DNA of 64,000 nucleotides, from contig OX637804.1 in assembly GCA_951802425.1 (NCBI GenBank), positions 682,001 to 746,000 of the forward strand, read 5' to 3'. Shown one piece after another: positions 46,080-57,664 of this stretch (positions are counted from its first letter, which is position 1; each line of letters opens with the position of its first letter). The DNA is from Clavaria fumosa. Its lineage: Eukaryota > Basidiomycota > Agaricomycetes > Agaricales > Clavariaceae. The translations under genes and the position numbers were made by a program. The notes under the pieces are model-generated. The model did no database searches. It saw only the letters and a program-made list of their open reading frames with translations, and was not told the origin of the DNA.

Positions 46080-47657
46080 CTATTCGGAGGCTTGCGCAGC
46101 CGTTGTGGACAGGATTTCTGGCAAGTGCAGTAGGGAAGAGGAGAGTTCAGGTTGTGCTATTCGACAGGTCAGGCTGAGGCTGCAAATATCGATTCAATCA
46201 AGCTTACCATGATGTATGTGAAGTGAATGAATCGTGATATTTTGAGATACGACATTACCAGATCCGACAGCTCCACCACCAGTAACTGCCGCAGTTGAAC
46301 AGATTGCAGAGAAGTACAAGCATCCTGGACTCACTTATTGTCGAACCATTGTAGGTTTGTTGCATGGACAAGGTCGCTGGCAGCATGCCAGTCATGCTCT
46401 CAATATCTGCAGGGGATAGTGCTATAAAGGATTGTGCTGATCAGCCTTGCATTCTCGATGGAGGCTAAAATATCATAGCATGTGCAAAAGAAAAGGACAC
46501 CTGCCTACGGGGACCACGGGAGGCTCGAGATTGCCTGCGACCGGAACAACCATGGCACCACTGTCAGACTTGAGCTCATTTCCGTGACTGCAAGGGTCAG
46601 ACGTGGGGCCAAGAAGTTCCGCACCTGACAAGCGTTTGACATAAGATGACACGCGCACTAGGGCAGACACAACGAACACACCAGAAGATTGGGATGGTGG
46701 TGAGAGGTTTGCAGACCCCAACTCGCCCATGGTTGCGGACTGAGCATTGGTGGGAGAAGATGCCAACCCCGATCTCCTACGTCTCCCGCAGAGCATAAGA
46801 GCGAGGATGAGTTGAGCCAAAGCTACTGCGCCGAAGACAACCCCAGCAATCGAAGTACTGTGTGATTCGGGGGAAGGGAGCGTTATTGGCGGGGACAACG
46901 GCGAGCCCGACGAAGGTGAGGACATTATTGACGAACGCGGCGAGCGTGAGGGCATTGTTGACGAGGGCGGCGAGCTTATGAAAGGAGTAACTGGTGAGGA
47001 CAACGACGGCGGAGACGTGGTCGTCGGCGTGACAGCCAGGTTTGGGCTGTTGAGTTGATTTAGTAAGTTGTGTGGAAACTGAAAGAATAAGTCGTACTTG
47101 AGGGTGATGGTCGCGTATACGCCTGTGGGAAAGGTGGTTGTACGGCTGATAATGGTCGAGTCAAGGATCAAGCAGCGGACGGGAAAGGAGACATACAAAG
47201 TATTTGTGGAGAGGAAAGTGGCAGGCAGAGAAGGGTTTCGAGTGTAAGATGCAAAATTAGTCGTGTTGTAAGCTAGATGTGAATAGGTTGTTGTGATATT
47301 CCCCAAGCAAGCCGATGATGATCCAGGTTGGACAGTGTAATTTTGACCAGCATTGAATCCCAAACCGGCGGGAATGTTACAAATCCACTCCAAATAGCCA
47401 ATGCCAGGGGGGGAATAAATGGTGAAAAGAGTGTGCGAGCGTGCTGCGTCCAAAAAGTAAAAGTAATCGAAACCATTCACCGTCGTGTTGTAGAAAATGT
47501 AGAACGGCTCGCATTGCGTGGCGGTAAATGGAAGGATAAATGAGTCACCATATAAGTCGTTGTACAGCCACCCAGTCGTTGGTAGTGCCAATGGTTTCGC
47601 AACTGCGGATAAGATTGCAACAACAGACATCGCCAGAGCTGCCCATTGCAAGGACAT
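46080..47657 (-). CDS. Member 18: type I membrane protein, type B
   Basis: Seven exons on the complement: 47197-47657, 47098-47145, 46682-47046, 46505-46624, 46335-46406, 46208-46285 and 46080-46156. They sum to 1221 nt, 406 aa. Signal peptide MSLQWAALAMSVVAILSAVA; cysteines in TATQCEPF, EWICNIPAG and SSSACLG. The stalk contains MSSPSSGSPLSPP. TM IAGVVFGAVALAQLILALML is followed by GRRRR. Introns 1-3 are multiples of three without stops, so the first 394 codons also read straight through; the consensus splice sites still favour splicing. The exon 4 donor is GTAG|GCAGGT. It ends TTAAQASE. Confidence 0.77.
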
Positions 47658-48774
47658 TGTCGCCGTCAGGAGGGAAGAGAGTTCCTCGCAAAACTGTACC
47701 TTGTCACTTCTTTATCACCAACTGGGGTGATGGCGGAAAAGCATACTCCTGATCCGGGCATTGCATCCTTGGGTCTGGTTCGCGGTTGCCTCCGCAATAT
47801 CCCAGCCCCAAGGATAGTGGTTTGGGTATCGTTCAAAAGCCTCTCTCCCGCTCGACTTCCAGGCTGTTGTCCACTTCCTCCGCAACTGTGATGCGCACCC
47901 AGAGCACGGACGGTATCCCGTGGTGAGCCGAACATTGTCGACGCCGTTCTGACGACCAGGTATAAAAAGGCCGACCTTTTGATGGGATTGATAACCTTAG
48001 GCTACCTTGTGCGGCTGGCGCTCGATGCTGTGTGGCAGCGCCCATACGAGTGGGCGGCGAATGCATAGGTCGAATTATCTCATGTTACATCAAACTTTAT
48101 CAACTCGCCTCGCCAATGGTGGAACGTTTTACAAACCTTCCCCTTGCTGAAGCCTGCGCCGACACTTTCCTTGTCTTCACTCAGTCTGTTCCACCCGGTA
48201 GCTTTAGAAATTCCCTCGACCATCCGGTATTTGGCAGAGCTCTCCGCCGTGCGTAGGCGATTATGGGGTTTGTGCGTGGGCGCGTCGCGGAGCTGGCTGA
48301 ACCGATCGACGACCTCGGCGACGGTGAAGAGGGACAAGCACGTCACGAAGAAGGTCGACTCAAGCATCTGAATGACCCTCGAGAACGTCAGCACGAGTGA
48401 ATGCAGGAGTGTGGATGTGGGGTGCAATGCTGTAGTGATTTCCCTCAAAATATCGTGGCTCATGATGGGCCGATGTGTCTTCACGATGCGGCACACATAG
48501 TCCCAAGAAGTTAAGGTAACGAGGTATCATTCAATACAAAATCTGACTAAATTCCACAGTACATCCACATGGTAATCATGTCTGTCCGGGCGTCTCACGA
48601 AATCGTTGGTTTACAGATCTCTAATTTTACCCTGGATCCTGCCGACATCTCTTTGTCATGTTGTGCATGACAGAAAATTCATGGACCTGTTCATCCTGTA
48701 CAGGGTGGCAAGCGAAAAGGTCAAGTCCAATCAAGTGACGCCCATGGAGGCTTGGACTAGCAGATTGCCTCCCA
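47658..48774. other. Upstream block of member 18 with divergent promoter
   Basis: Inverted copy of the upstream block: proximal promoter, TATAAAAA at 47961-47968 reading rightward (304 bp from the member 18 ATG), a conserved ATGCGTAGGTCG at 48062-48073, and then ATGGTGGAACGTTTTACAAAC. A plus-strand coil frame (48260-48400) follows. Up to 48774 the distal landmarks GGTTTACAGATCTCTAATTTT and GGCAAGCGAAAAGGTCAAG match those of members 19-21. Confidence 0.55.
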
Positions 48775-48965
48775 CACACATGTAAGATGGCCCCTAAAAC
48801 CGCGGCGGGCTCAAGGAGACCCTTGAGTCTAGTGCCTCTAGAATCACGGCATTGCATCCGGCAGCACCGCCTCTGGCGCGGTATTAGTCGGGATATCCGG
48901 GGATTTGGAGTATGGCAGCTAAAGTAGTAGTCCGCGGAACGCAGGGCCGAAGCGGGGGGTGCCCA
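48775..48965 (-). pseudogene. Tail relic 3' of member 19
   Basis: On the complement GTRLKGLLEPAAVLGAILHV is open and aligns with the type A tail. It is out of frame with the member 19 exon 7. Confidence 0.62.
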
Positions 48966-50625
48966 CTATTCGGAGGCTTGCGCAGCCGTTGTGGACAGGA
49001 TTTCTGGCAGGTGTGGTAGGGAAGAGGAGGGATCGGAATGTGCTATTCGACAAGTCAGGCCGAGACTGAAAATATCGATTCACTCAAGCTTACCATGATG
49101 GATGTGGAGCGAATTAAGCGAATTAATGGTGATGTGAGAGATATGAGATCCGATATCTCTGCCAACTACGACGGATGCTGAGCAGATTTCAAGGAAGGAC
49201 AAACATCCTGGACTCACTTATTGCTGAGTGATCATAGGATTGTTGCGTGGACAAGGTCGCTGGTGGCATGCCAGTCGTGCTCTCAATATTTGCAGGGGAT
49301 AGTGCTACAAGGGATTGTGCTGATCAGCCTTGCATTCCCGGTGGAGGCCAAAATATCATAGCATGTGCAAAAGAACAGGATACCTGCCTAAGGGGACCAC
49401 GACAGGCTCGAGATTGCCTGCCACAGGAGCAACCATGGCACCACTGTCAGACTTGAGCTCATTTCCGTCACTGCAAGGGTCAGACGTGGGGCCAAGAAGT
49501 TCCGCATCTGACAAGCGTTTGACACAAGATGACACGCGCACTAGGGCAGACACAACGAACGCACCAGAAGATGGGGATGGTGGTGAGAGGTATGTAGACC
49601 CCAACTCGCCCATGGTTGCGGACTGAGCATTGGTGGGAGAAGATGCTAACCCCGATCTCCTACGTATCCGCCAGAACATAATAGCAAGGATGAGTAGGAC
49701 GAAGGCCACTGCGCCGACGACACCACCAGCCACCGCAGCATTGCGTGATTTGTGAGAAGGCGTTGGCGAGGGCGACGGCGAGCTCGACGAAGGTGAGGAC
49801 ATTATTGACGAAGGAGGCGAGCGTGAGGGCATTGTTGACGAGGGCGGCGAGCTTATGAAAGGAGTAACTGGTGAGGGCGACGACGGTGCGGACATTGTCG
49901 GCGAGCGTGAGGACATTGTTGGCGAGGGCGGCGAGTTCGTGGAAGAAGTCACTGGTGAAGATGAGGACAGTGGGAAGGTTGTCGGTATGACAGCCAGGAT
50001 TGGGCTGTCGAGTTGATTAGTATGTTGTGTGGAAACTCAAAGAATGAGTCGTACTTGAGTGTGGTGGTTGAGTATGAGCCTGTGGGAAAGGTGGTTGCAG
50101 TTCTGATAATGGTCGGGTCAGGGACAAGCAGCGGACGGGAAAGGAGACATACAGAGGGTACGTAGCGAAGGAAGTGACGGGCGGGGAAGGGTTTCGAGTG
50201 AAGGATTCAAAATAACTCGTGTAGTAATCCAGAAGGGAATAAGTTGTTGTGATATTCCCCAAGCAATCCGACGACGATCCAGGTTGGACGATGTAATTCC
50301 CAACAGGAATCACAAAGAATTCGTCACCAGCAGGAATGTTGCAAATCCACTCCAAATAACCAATGCCTTTTTGGGGATCAATGGAGAAAAGAGTGTTCAA
50401 GAATGTTGAATCATGAAAGTAAATGTAATTGTAATTTCCCCTCGAGGTCGTCACGTTGTGGAAAATATCGAACGGCTCGCATTGCGTGGCCGTGAATGGA
50501 AAGATAAATGAGTCACCATAGAAGTCGTTGTACAGCCACCCCGTCGTTGGTGGTGCCAATGGTTTCGCAACTGTGGATAGAATTGCAACAGTAGACATCG
50601 CCAGAACTGCCCATTGCGAGCACAT
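48966..50625 (-). CDS. Member 19: type I membrane protein, type B
   Basis: Seven exons on the complement: 50153-50625, 50055-50102, 49565-50004, 49388-49507, 49218-49319, 49094-49177 and 48966-49042. They sum to 1344 nt, 447 aa, the longest type B. Signal peptide MCSQWAVLAMSTVAILSTVA. The ectodomain is expanded near DIFHNVTTSRGNYNYIYF; cysteines in TATQCEPF, EWICNIPAG and SSSDCLG. The stalk repeats SSPPSSTMPSRSPPSS-like units. TM AGGVVGAVAFVLLILAIMFW is followed by RIRRR. The exon 5 acceptor is the upstream GATCAG because CTGCAG has become CTGCAA. The exon 4 donor is TTAG|GCAGGT; a GT donor four bases on would give an immediate stop. Confidence 0.76.
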
Positions 50626-51229
50626 TGTCGCCGTCAAGAGAGAAGAGCGTTCCTCGAAAAGCTGTACCTCGTCACTTCTTTATCACCAACTGGGGCGATG
50701 GCGGAAAAGCATACTCCTGATCCGGGGATTGCATCCTTGGGTCTGGGTCGCGGTTGCACTCGCACTATTCCTGCCCCAAGGATAGTGGTTTGGGTATCGT
50801 TCGAAAGCCTTTCTCCCGCTCGACTTTCAGGCTGTTGTCCACTTTCTCCGCAACTGTGATGCGCACCCAGAGCGCGGACGGTATTCCGTGGTGAGCCGAA
50901 CGTTGTCGACGCCGTTCTGACGACCAGGTATAAAAAGGCCGACATTTTGATGGGATTGATAACCCTAGGCTACCTTGTGCGGCTGGCGCTCTATGCTGTG
51001 GCAGCGCCCATCCGAGTGGGCGGCGAATGCGTAGGTCGAATTATCTCATGTTCCATCAAACTTTACCAACTCGCCTCGCCAATGGTGGAACGTTTTACAA
51101 ACCTTCTCCTTGCTGAAGCCCGCGCCAACACTTTCCTTGTCTTCACTCAGCCTGTTCCACCCGGTAGCTTTAGGAATTCCCTCGACCATCCGGTATTTGG
51201 CAGAGCTCTCCGCCGTGCGTAGGCGATTA
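50626..51229. other. Proximal upstream block of member 19
   Basis: Proximal promoter, rightward TATAAAAA at 50930-50937 (305 bp from the ATG), the conserved ATGCGTAGGTCGAATTATC (about 51028) and ATGGTGGAACGTTTTACAAACC, then TTCCCTCGACCATCCGGTATT and GCGTAGGCGATTA, where the inserted element interrupts it. Confidence 0.55.
50930..50937 (+). promoter_or_regulatory. TATA box directed away from member 19 (representative of ten)
   Basis: TATAAAAAGG reads away from the family gene at a near-constant distance (276-306 bp) from its ATG. The same box occurs on the opposite strand at 4410-4417, 7973-7980, 12506-12513, 19199-19206, 29450-29457, 36365-36372 and 43311-43318, and on this strand at 47961-47968 and 54667-54674. 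About 100 bp downstream in its own direction lies the conserved ATG of the MRRS frame. I infer a divergent promoter. No matching TATA box is visible for the membrane-protein genes, which have a CT-rich stretch just before ATG. Confidence 0.55.
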
Positions 51230-51996
51230 CAGTCATCCACCGGCCATTGAGACAGCACCAGTCACTGAGACAAATGACTTTTGCATGTGCCTCAGACACA
51301 AGACACCCTTGGACACCACCCTATATACTCTTATTAGCACATCTACATCCAAATACCAGTTCTTGAGCCCGTAGTTTCCCTACCTCTGTCTGGAGGCATG
51401 TAAGCAAATGAAGGGTCATGTCTGCATGGAAAAATACAATAAGCAAAGTCTTTTTTTGACACAATCACATATCATAGCTTTATGACTCAATGCAGGCACA
51501 ATTATAGAGGCATAGATGCAACCATTCAAACTCCAGAGCCATCAAGCTCTGAGGACGCTATGTCCTTGGTCACATCACACATTACATAAGTAATCCTAAT
51601 ATGCAATCCATATACTCTTTGACATATTCTCAGCTGCTCTCAAAGCAGGGTGTACTAGAGAAGCCCATCCCAAGGCCAAAGAGGAGTGAGGGCATTGGTT
51701 CAGAGAGCGAGGAGGAGGAGGGCATGGACAACAATGCTGAAATCGAATGTCCCAATTTGGTAATTGGCATTGTGATGTGACATGTCTCAATGACCCATTT
51801 TGGGGACAATAAGCTACTTTCACACTGATCCGGAGATCCTGCTCTAAACTCCCCATAACAGGTGGTGGAAAGGTGGTCTCACATGAGATTAGTCCCACAA
51901 CATGTGATCGGCAAAGGCCGATTTGCCTCAAACTATCTCCATATTGAGCCCAAGGCCATCAGAAATTTGCCTGTCTCAATGGCCGGTGGATGACTG
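51230..51996. mobile_element. 767-bp non-autonomous element with TA target duplication (Tc1/mariner-like ends)
   Basis: Perfect 26-bp terminal inverted repeats at 51230-51255 (beginning CAGTCATCCACCGGCC) and 51971-51996. TA flanks both ends (51228-51229, 51997-51998), whereas the paralogous block at 48251-48270 reads GGCGATTATGGGG with a single TA. Subterminal TGAGACA or TGTCTCA motifs recur. No transposase-length frame is present. The TA duplication and CAGT-type ends fit the Tc1/mariner superfamily, as a MITE or deletion derivative. Confidence 0.88.
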
Positions 51997-51998
51997 TA

Positions 51999-52499
51999 TG
52001 GGGTTTGTGCGTGGGCGCGTCGCGGAGCTGGCCGAACCGATCGGCGACCTCGGCGCCGGTGAAGAGGGACAAGCGCGTCACGAACAAGGTCAACTCAAGC
52101 ATTTGCACGACCCTCGAGAACGTCAGCACGAGTGAACGCAGGAGTGTGGATGTGGGGTGCAATGCTGTAGTGATTTCCCTCAAAATATCGTGGCTCATGA
52201 TGGGCCGATGTGCCTTCACAATGCGGCACACATAGTCCCAAGAAGTTACAGTAAGGTAACGAGGTATCATTCAATACAAAATCTGACTAAATTCCACAGT
52301 ACATCCACATGGTAATCATGTCTGTCCGGGCGTCTCACGAAATCGTTGGTTTACAGATCTCTAATTTTACCCTGGATCCTGCCGACATCTCTTTGTCATG
52401 TTGTGCATGACAGAAAATTCATGGACCTGTTCATCCTGTACAGGGTGGCAAGCGAAAAGGTCAAGTCCAATCAAGTGACGCCCATGGAGGCTTGGACTA
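51999..52499. other. Distal upstream block of member 19 (interrupted part)
   Basis: Continuation of the block after the inserted element: plus-strand coil frame (GRVAELAEPIGDLGAGEEGQ), TTGAGGGAAATCACTACAG on the complement, then GGTTTACAGATCTCTAATTTT. It is nearly identical to 48265-48774, which shows how recent this duplication is. Confidence 0.55.
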
Positions 52500-52714
52500 G
52501 CAGATCGCCTCCCACACACATGTAAGATGGCCCCTAAAACCGCGGTGGGCTCAAGGAGACCCTTGAGTCTAGTGCCTCTAGGGCTGATAGAATCACGGCA
52601 TTGCATCCGGTAGCACCGCCTCTGGCGCGGTATTAGTCGGGATATCCGGGGACTTGGAGTATGGCAGCTAAAATAGTAGTCCGCGGAGCGCGAGGCCGAA
52701 GCGGGGGGTGCCCA
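52500..52714 (-). pseudogene. Tail relic 3' of member 20
   Basis: The complement codes SPRGTRLKGLLEPTAVLGAI, aligned with the type A tail segment, out of frame with exon 7. Almost the same as the relic after member 19. Confidence 0.62.
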
Positions 52715-54370
52715 CTATTCGGAGGCTTGCGCAGCCGTTGTGGACAGGATTTCTGGCAGGTGCGGTAGGGAAGAGGAGGGATCGGGATGTGCTATTCGAC
52801 AGGTCAAGCCGAGATTGAAAATATCGATTCACTCAAGCTTACCATGATGTATGTGGAGCGAATTAATGGTGATGTGAGAGATATGAGATCCGATATCTCT
52901 CGCAACTACAACAGATGCTGAACAGATTTCAAGGAAGGACAAACATCCTGGACTCACTTATTGCCGAGTGATCATAGGATTGTTGCGTGGACAAGGTCGC
53001 TGGTGGCATGCCAGTCGTGCTCTTAATATTTGCAGGGGATAGTGCTACAAGGGGTTGTGCTGCAAATGAAGTCAGCCTTGCGTTCTCTGTGGAGGCTGAA
53101 ATATCATAGCATGTGCAAAAGAACAGGACACCTACCTACGGGGACCACGACAGGCTCGAGATTGCCTGCCACCGGAGCAACCATGGCACCACTGTCAGAC
53201 TTGAGCTCATTTCCGTCACTGCAAGGGTCAGACGTGGGGCCAAGAAGTTCCGCACCTGACAAGCGTTTGACATAAGATGACACGCGCACTAGGGCAGACA
53301 CAACGAACGCACCAGAAGATTGGGATGGTGGTGAGGGGTATGCAGACCCCAACTCGCCCATGGTTGCGGACTGAGCATTGGTGGGAGAAGATGCTAACCC
53401 CGATCTCCTACGTCTCCCCCAGAGCATAAGAGCGAGGATGAGTAGAACGAAGGCTACTGCGCCGACGACACCCCCAGCAATCGAAGTACTGTGTGATTTG
53501 GGGGAAGGGGGAGTTATTGGCGGGGACAACGGCGAGCTCGACGAAGGTGAGGACATTATTGACGAGGGCGGCGAGCGTGAGGACATTGTTGGTGAGGGCG
53601 GCGAGCTTATGGAAGGAGTAACTGGTGAGGGCGGCGAGCTTATGGAAGGAGTAACTGGTGAGGGCGACGACGGTGCGGACATTGTCGGCGAGCGTGAGGA
53701 CATTGTTGGCGAGGGCGGCGAGCTCGTGGAAGAAGTCACTGGTGAGGGTGGGAAGGTTGTCGGTATGACAGCCAGGATTGGGCTGTCGAGTTGATTAGTA
53801 AGTTGGGTGGAAACTCAAAGAACGAGCCTCACTTGAGAGTGATGGTCGGGTATCCGCTTGTGGGAAAGGTGGTTGTAGGGCTGATAATGGTCGGGTCAGG
53901 GACAAGCAGTGGACGGGAAAGGAGACATACAAAGCATTTGTGGGGGGGGAAATGAGCGAGGAAGGGTCTCGTGTGTAGGATGCAAAATCAGTCGTGGAGT
54001 AATGTAGAAGGGAATAGGTTGTTGTGAGATCCCCCAAGCAAGCCGACGACGATCCAGCTTGGACGATGAAATTCTGACCCGCATAGAATCCGATACCGGC
54101 GGGAATGTTACAAATCCAATCCACATAACCAATGCCAGAGGGGAAATAAATCCGGAAAAGTAAGTGCGAAATTGTTGCGTCATAAAAGTCAAAGGAGGTA
54201 CTATCCGTCAAGTTATAGAAAATATAGAACGGCTTGCATTGCGTGACCGTAAATGGAAAGATCCATGAGCCAAATGCGTCGTTGACCAGCCACCCAGTCG
54301 TTGGTGGTGCCAATGGTTTCGCGAGGATCGCAACAGCAGACATTGCCAGAGCTGCCCATTGCGAGTGCAT
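52715..54370 (-). CDS. Member 20: type I membrane protein, type B
   Basis: Seven exons on the complement: 53931-54370, 53833-53880, 53313-53782, 53136-53255, 52958-53059, 52843-52917 and 52715-52791. They sum to 1332 nt, 443 aa. The signal peptide is shortened (MHSQWAALAMSAVAILAKPL). The ectodomain has TVTQCKPF (Lys for Glu), DWICNIPAG and SSSACLG. The stalk contains two SPVTPSISSPP units back to back and is therefore longer than in member 21. TM IAGGVVGAVAFVLLILALML is followed by GRRRR. The exon 4 donor is GTAG|GTAGGT (GT). It ends TTAAQASE. Confidence 0.78.
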
Positions 54371-55559
54371 TGTCGCCGTCAAGAGAGAAGAGCGTTCCTC
54401 GAAAAGCTGTACCTCGTCACTTCTTTATCACGGGTATAGCGGAAAAGCATACTCCTGATCCGGGCATTGCATCCTTGGGTCTGGGTCGCGGTTGCCTCTG
54501 CAATATCCCACCCCCAAGGATAGTGGTTTGGGTATCGTTCAAAAGCCTCTCTCCCGCTCGACTTTCAGGCTGTTGTCCACTTCCTCCGCAACTGTGATGC
54601 GCACCCAGAGCGCGGACGGTATTCCGTGGTGAGCCGAACGTTGTCGACGCCGTTCTGACGACCAGATATAAAAAGGCCGACCTTTTGATGGGATTGATAA
54701 CCCTAGGCTACCTTGTCCGGCTGGCGCTCTATGCTGTGGCAGCGCCCATCCGAGTGGGCGGCGAATGCGTAGGTCGAAGAATCTCATGTTACATCAAACT
54801 TTATCAACTCGCCTCGCCAATGGTGGAACGTTTTACAAACCTTCCCCTTGCTGAAGCCTGCGCCGACACTTTCCTTGTCTTCACTCAGCCTGTCCCACCC
54901 GGTAGATCTCTCCGCCGTGCGTAGGCGATATGGGGTTTGTGCGTGGGCGCGTTGCGGAGCGGGCCGAACCGATCGACGACCTCGGCGACGGTGAAGAGGG
55001 ACAAGCGCGTCACGAACAAGGTCGACTCAAGCATCTGCACGACCCTCGAGAACGTCAGCACGAGCGAATGCAGGAGTGTGGATGCTGGGGCGCAACGCTG
55101 CAATGGTTCCCCTCAAAATGTCATGGCTCACCACCGGCCGATGTGTCTTCACGATGCGGCACACATGGTCGAAGTAAAGGTAACGAGGTATCATTCAAGT
55201 TGGTTTCATGACTAAATTCCAAAGTACATCCACATGGTTGTTCAACATCGCCCAACTTTTACAGACCCATTCCAGAGCTCGAGATTCAGGGCATCAATTC
55301 TGTTGAGAATGGGGTGTTAAGGCACCGAAAACTCCGTGGTTGGCGCGATCGCCTTTTAGTATGCGAAACAGCAATCATGTCTGTCCGGGCGTCTCACGAA
55401 ATCGTTGGTTTACAGATCTCTAATTTCACCCTGGATCCTGCTGACATCCCCTTGTCATGTTGCGCATGACAGAAAATTCAAGGACCTGTTCATCCTGTAC
55501 AGGGTGGCAAGCGAAAAGGTCAAAGTCCAATCAAGTGACGCCCATGGGGGCTTGGACGA
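54371..55559. other. Upstream block of member 20
   Basis: Proximal promoter with a small deletion (TTATCACGGGTATAGCGG replaces TTATCACCAACTGGGG...), TATAAAAA at 54667-54674, MRRS start near 54768, coil frame with a 25-bp deletion around 54905, and an empty target site for the 767-bp element (GCGTAGGCGATATGGGG, about 54918-54934). Further on are GGTGTTAAGGCACCGAAA and GGTTTACAGATCTC. No gene called. Confidence 0.55.
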
Positions 55560-55775
55560 GCAGATCGCCTCCACGCGCACATGTGAGATGGACCCCAAAA
55601 CTGCGGAGGGCTCAAGGAGACACTTGAGTCTAGTGCCTCTAGGGCTGATGGAATCACGGCATTGCATGCGGTGGCAACGTCTCTGGTGCGGTATTAGTCG
55701 GGATATCCGGGGACTTGGAGTATGGCAGCTAAAGTAGTAGTACACGGAGCGCGAAGCCGAAGCGGGGGGTGCCCA
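55560..55775 (-). pseudogene. Tail relic 3' of member 21
   Basis: On the complement SPRGTRLKCLLEPSAVLGSI and ISHVRVEAICSS remain open and align with the type A tail, but they lie beyond and out of frame with the exon 7 stop. Confidence 0.62.
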
Positions 55776-57420
55776 CTATTCGGAGGCTTGCGCAGCCGTT
55801 GTGGATAGGATTTCTGGCAGGTGCGGTAGGGAAGAGGAGGGATCTGGATGTGCTATTCGACAAGTCAGGCCGAGACTGAAAATATCGATTCACTCAAGCT
55901 TACCATGATGTATGTGGAGCGAATTAATGGTGATATGAGAGTTATGAGATCCGATATCTCTCGCAACTACAACGGATGCTGAACAGATTGCAAGGAAGGA
56001 CAAACATCTTGGACTCACTTATTGCCGAGTGATCATAGGCTTGTTGCGTGGACAAGGTCGCTGGTGGCATGCCAGTCGTGCTCTCAATATTTGCAGGGGA
56101 TAGTGCTACAAGGGGTTGTGCTGCAAATGAAGTCAGCCTTGCGTTCTCGGTGGAGGCTGAAATATCATAGCATGTGCAAAAGAACAGGACACCTACCTAC
56201 GGGGACCACGACAGGCTCGAGATTGCCTGCCACCGGAGCAACCATGGCACCACTGTCAGACTTGAGCTCATTTCCGTCACTGCAAGGGTCAGACGTGGGG
56301 CCAAGAAGTTCCGCACCTGACAAGCGTTTGACATAAGATGACACGCGCACTAGGGCAGACACAACGAACGCACCAGAAGATGGGGATGGTGGTGAGAGGC
56401 ATGCAGACCCCAACTCGCCCATGGTTGCGGACTGAGCATTGGTGGGAGAAGATGCTAACCCCGATCTCCTACGTCTCCCCCAGAGCATAAAAGCGAGGAT
56501 GAGTAGAACGAAAGCTACTGCGCCGACGACACCCCCAGCAATCGAAGTACTGTGTGATTTGGGGGAAGGGGGGGTTATTGGCGGAGACAACGGCGAGCCC
56601 GACGAAGGTGAGGACATTATTGACGAGGGCGGCGAGCGTGAGGACATTGTTGGTGAGGGCGGCGAGCTTATGGAAGGAGTAACTGGTGAGGGCGACGACG
56701 GTGCGGACATTGTCGGCGAGCGTGAGGACATTGTTGGCGAGGGCGGCGAGCTCGTGGAAGAAGTCACTGGTGAGGGCGACGACGGTGGGAAGGTTGTCGG
56801 TATGACAGCCAGGATTGGGCTGTCGAGTTGATTAGTATGTTGTGTAGAAACTCAAAGAACGAGCCTCACTTGAGAGTAATGGTCGGGTATGCGCCTGTGG
56901 GAAAGGTGGTTGTAGGACTGATAATGGTTGAGTCAAGGATCAAGCGGCGAACAAGAAAGGAGACATACAAAGTATTTGTGAAGGGGGTGACGAGCGGGGA
57001 AGGGTTTTGAGTGTAGGATTCAAAATTAGTCGTGTAGTAAGACAGATAGGAATAGGTTGTTGTGATATTCCCCAAGCAAGCCGACGACGATCCAGGTTGG
57101 ACAAAGTAATACTGATACATATTGAATTGGAAACCAGCGGGAATGTTGCAAATCCACTCCAAATAACCAATGCCTTGAGGGGGATCAAACCGGATAAGAG
57201 CGTGCGAGTATGTTGCGTCATAAAAGAAAAAGTAATCTCCATTCGTCGTCGAGTTGTAGAAAATATCGAACGGCTCGCATTGCGTGGCCGTGAATGGAAA
57301 GATAAATGAGAAAGTTTGGTTGTTGTACTGCCATCCTGTCGTTGGTGGTGCCAATGGCTTCGCAACTGCGGATAGGATTGCAACACCAGACATCGCCAGA
57401 GCTGCCCATTGCGAGCACAT
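55776..57420 (-). CDS. Member 21: type I membrane protein, type B
   Basis: Seven exons on the complement: 56969-57420, 56870-56917, 56374-56819, 56197-56316, 56019-56120, 55904-55978 and 55776-55852. They sum to 1320 nt, 439 aa. Signal peptide MCSQWAALAMSGVAILSAVA; sequons NQT, NST and NIT; cysteines in TATQCEPF, EWICNIPAG and SSSACLG. The stalk has one SPVTPSISSPP unit fewer than member 20. TM IAGGVVGAVAFVLLILAFML is followed by GRRRR. The exon 4 donor is GT. From exon 3 to the 3' flank it is almost identical to member 20, while the ectodomains differ clearly. Confidence 0.79.
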
Positions 57421-57664
57421 TGTCGCCGTCAAGAGAGAGGAGCGTTCCTCGAAAAGCTGTACCCCGTTACTTCTTTATCACCAACTGGGGTGATGGCGGA
57501 AAAGCATACTCCTGATCCGGGTATTGCATCCTTGGGTCTGGGTCGCGGATACCTTCGCACTATTCCAGCATAGTCCCAAGGATGGTTGGGCGCTGTTGTA
57601 TTTATTCGTGTGCCTGGACGGTCGGGGCACAGTGTATACGCATCATTGCTTCCAGCGTAGTTCG
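57421..57664. other. Proximal promoter of member 21, truncated
   Basis: The shared proximal promoter runs to TCCCAAGGATGG (about 57585) and then breaks into unrelated sequence (GCGCTGTTGTATTTATTCG) also seen at the right window edge (GCGCTGTTGTATTT). There is no reverse TATA box or MRRS start for this copy. Confidence 0.5.

Noticed and set aside
46473..47657. A single 394-codon intronless frame on the complement (member 18) as the complete gene
   Set aside because: Introns 1-3 happen to be stop-free multiples of three, but their donor, branch and acceptor sequences match the introns that must be removed in paralogues (for example member 3, where intron 1 retention hits a stop). The spliced model also continues through exons 5-7.
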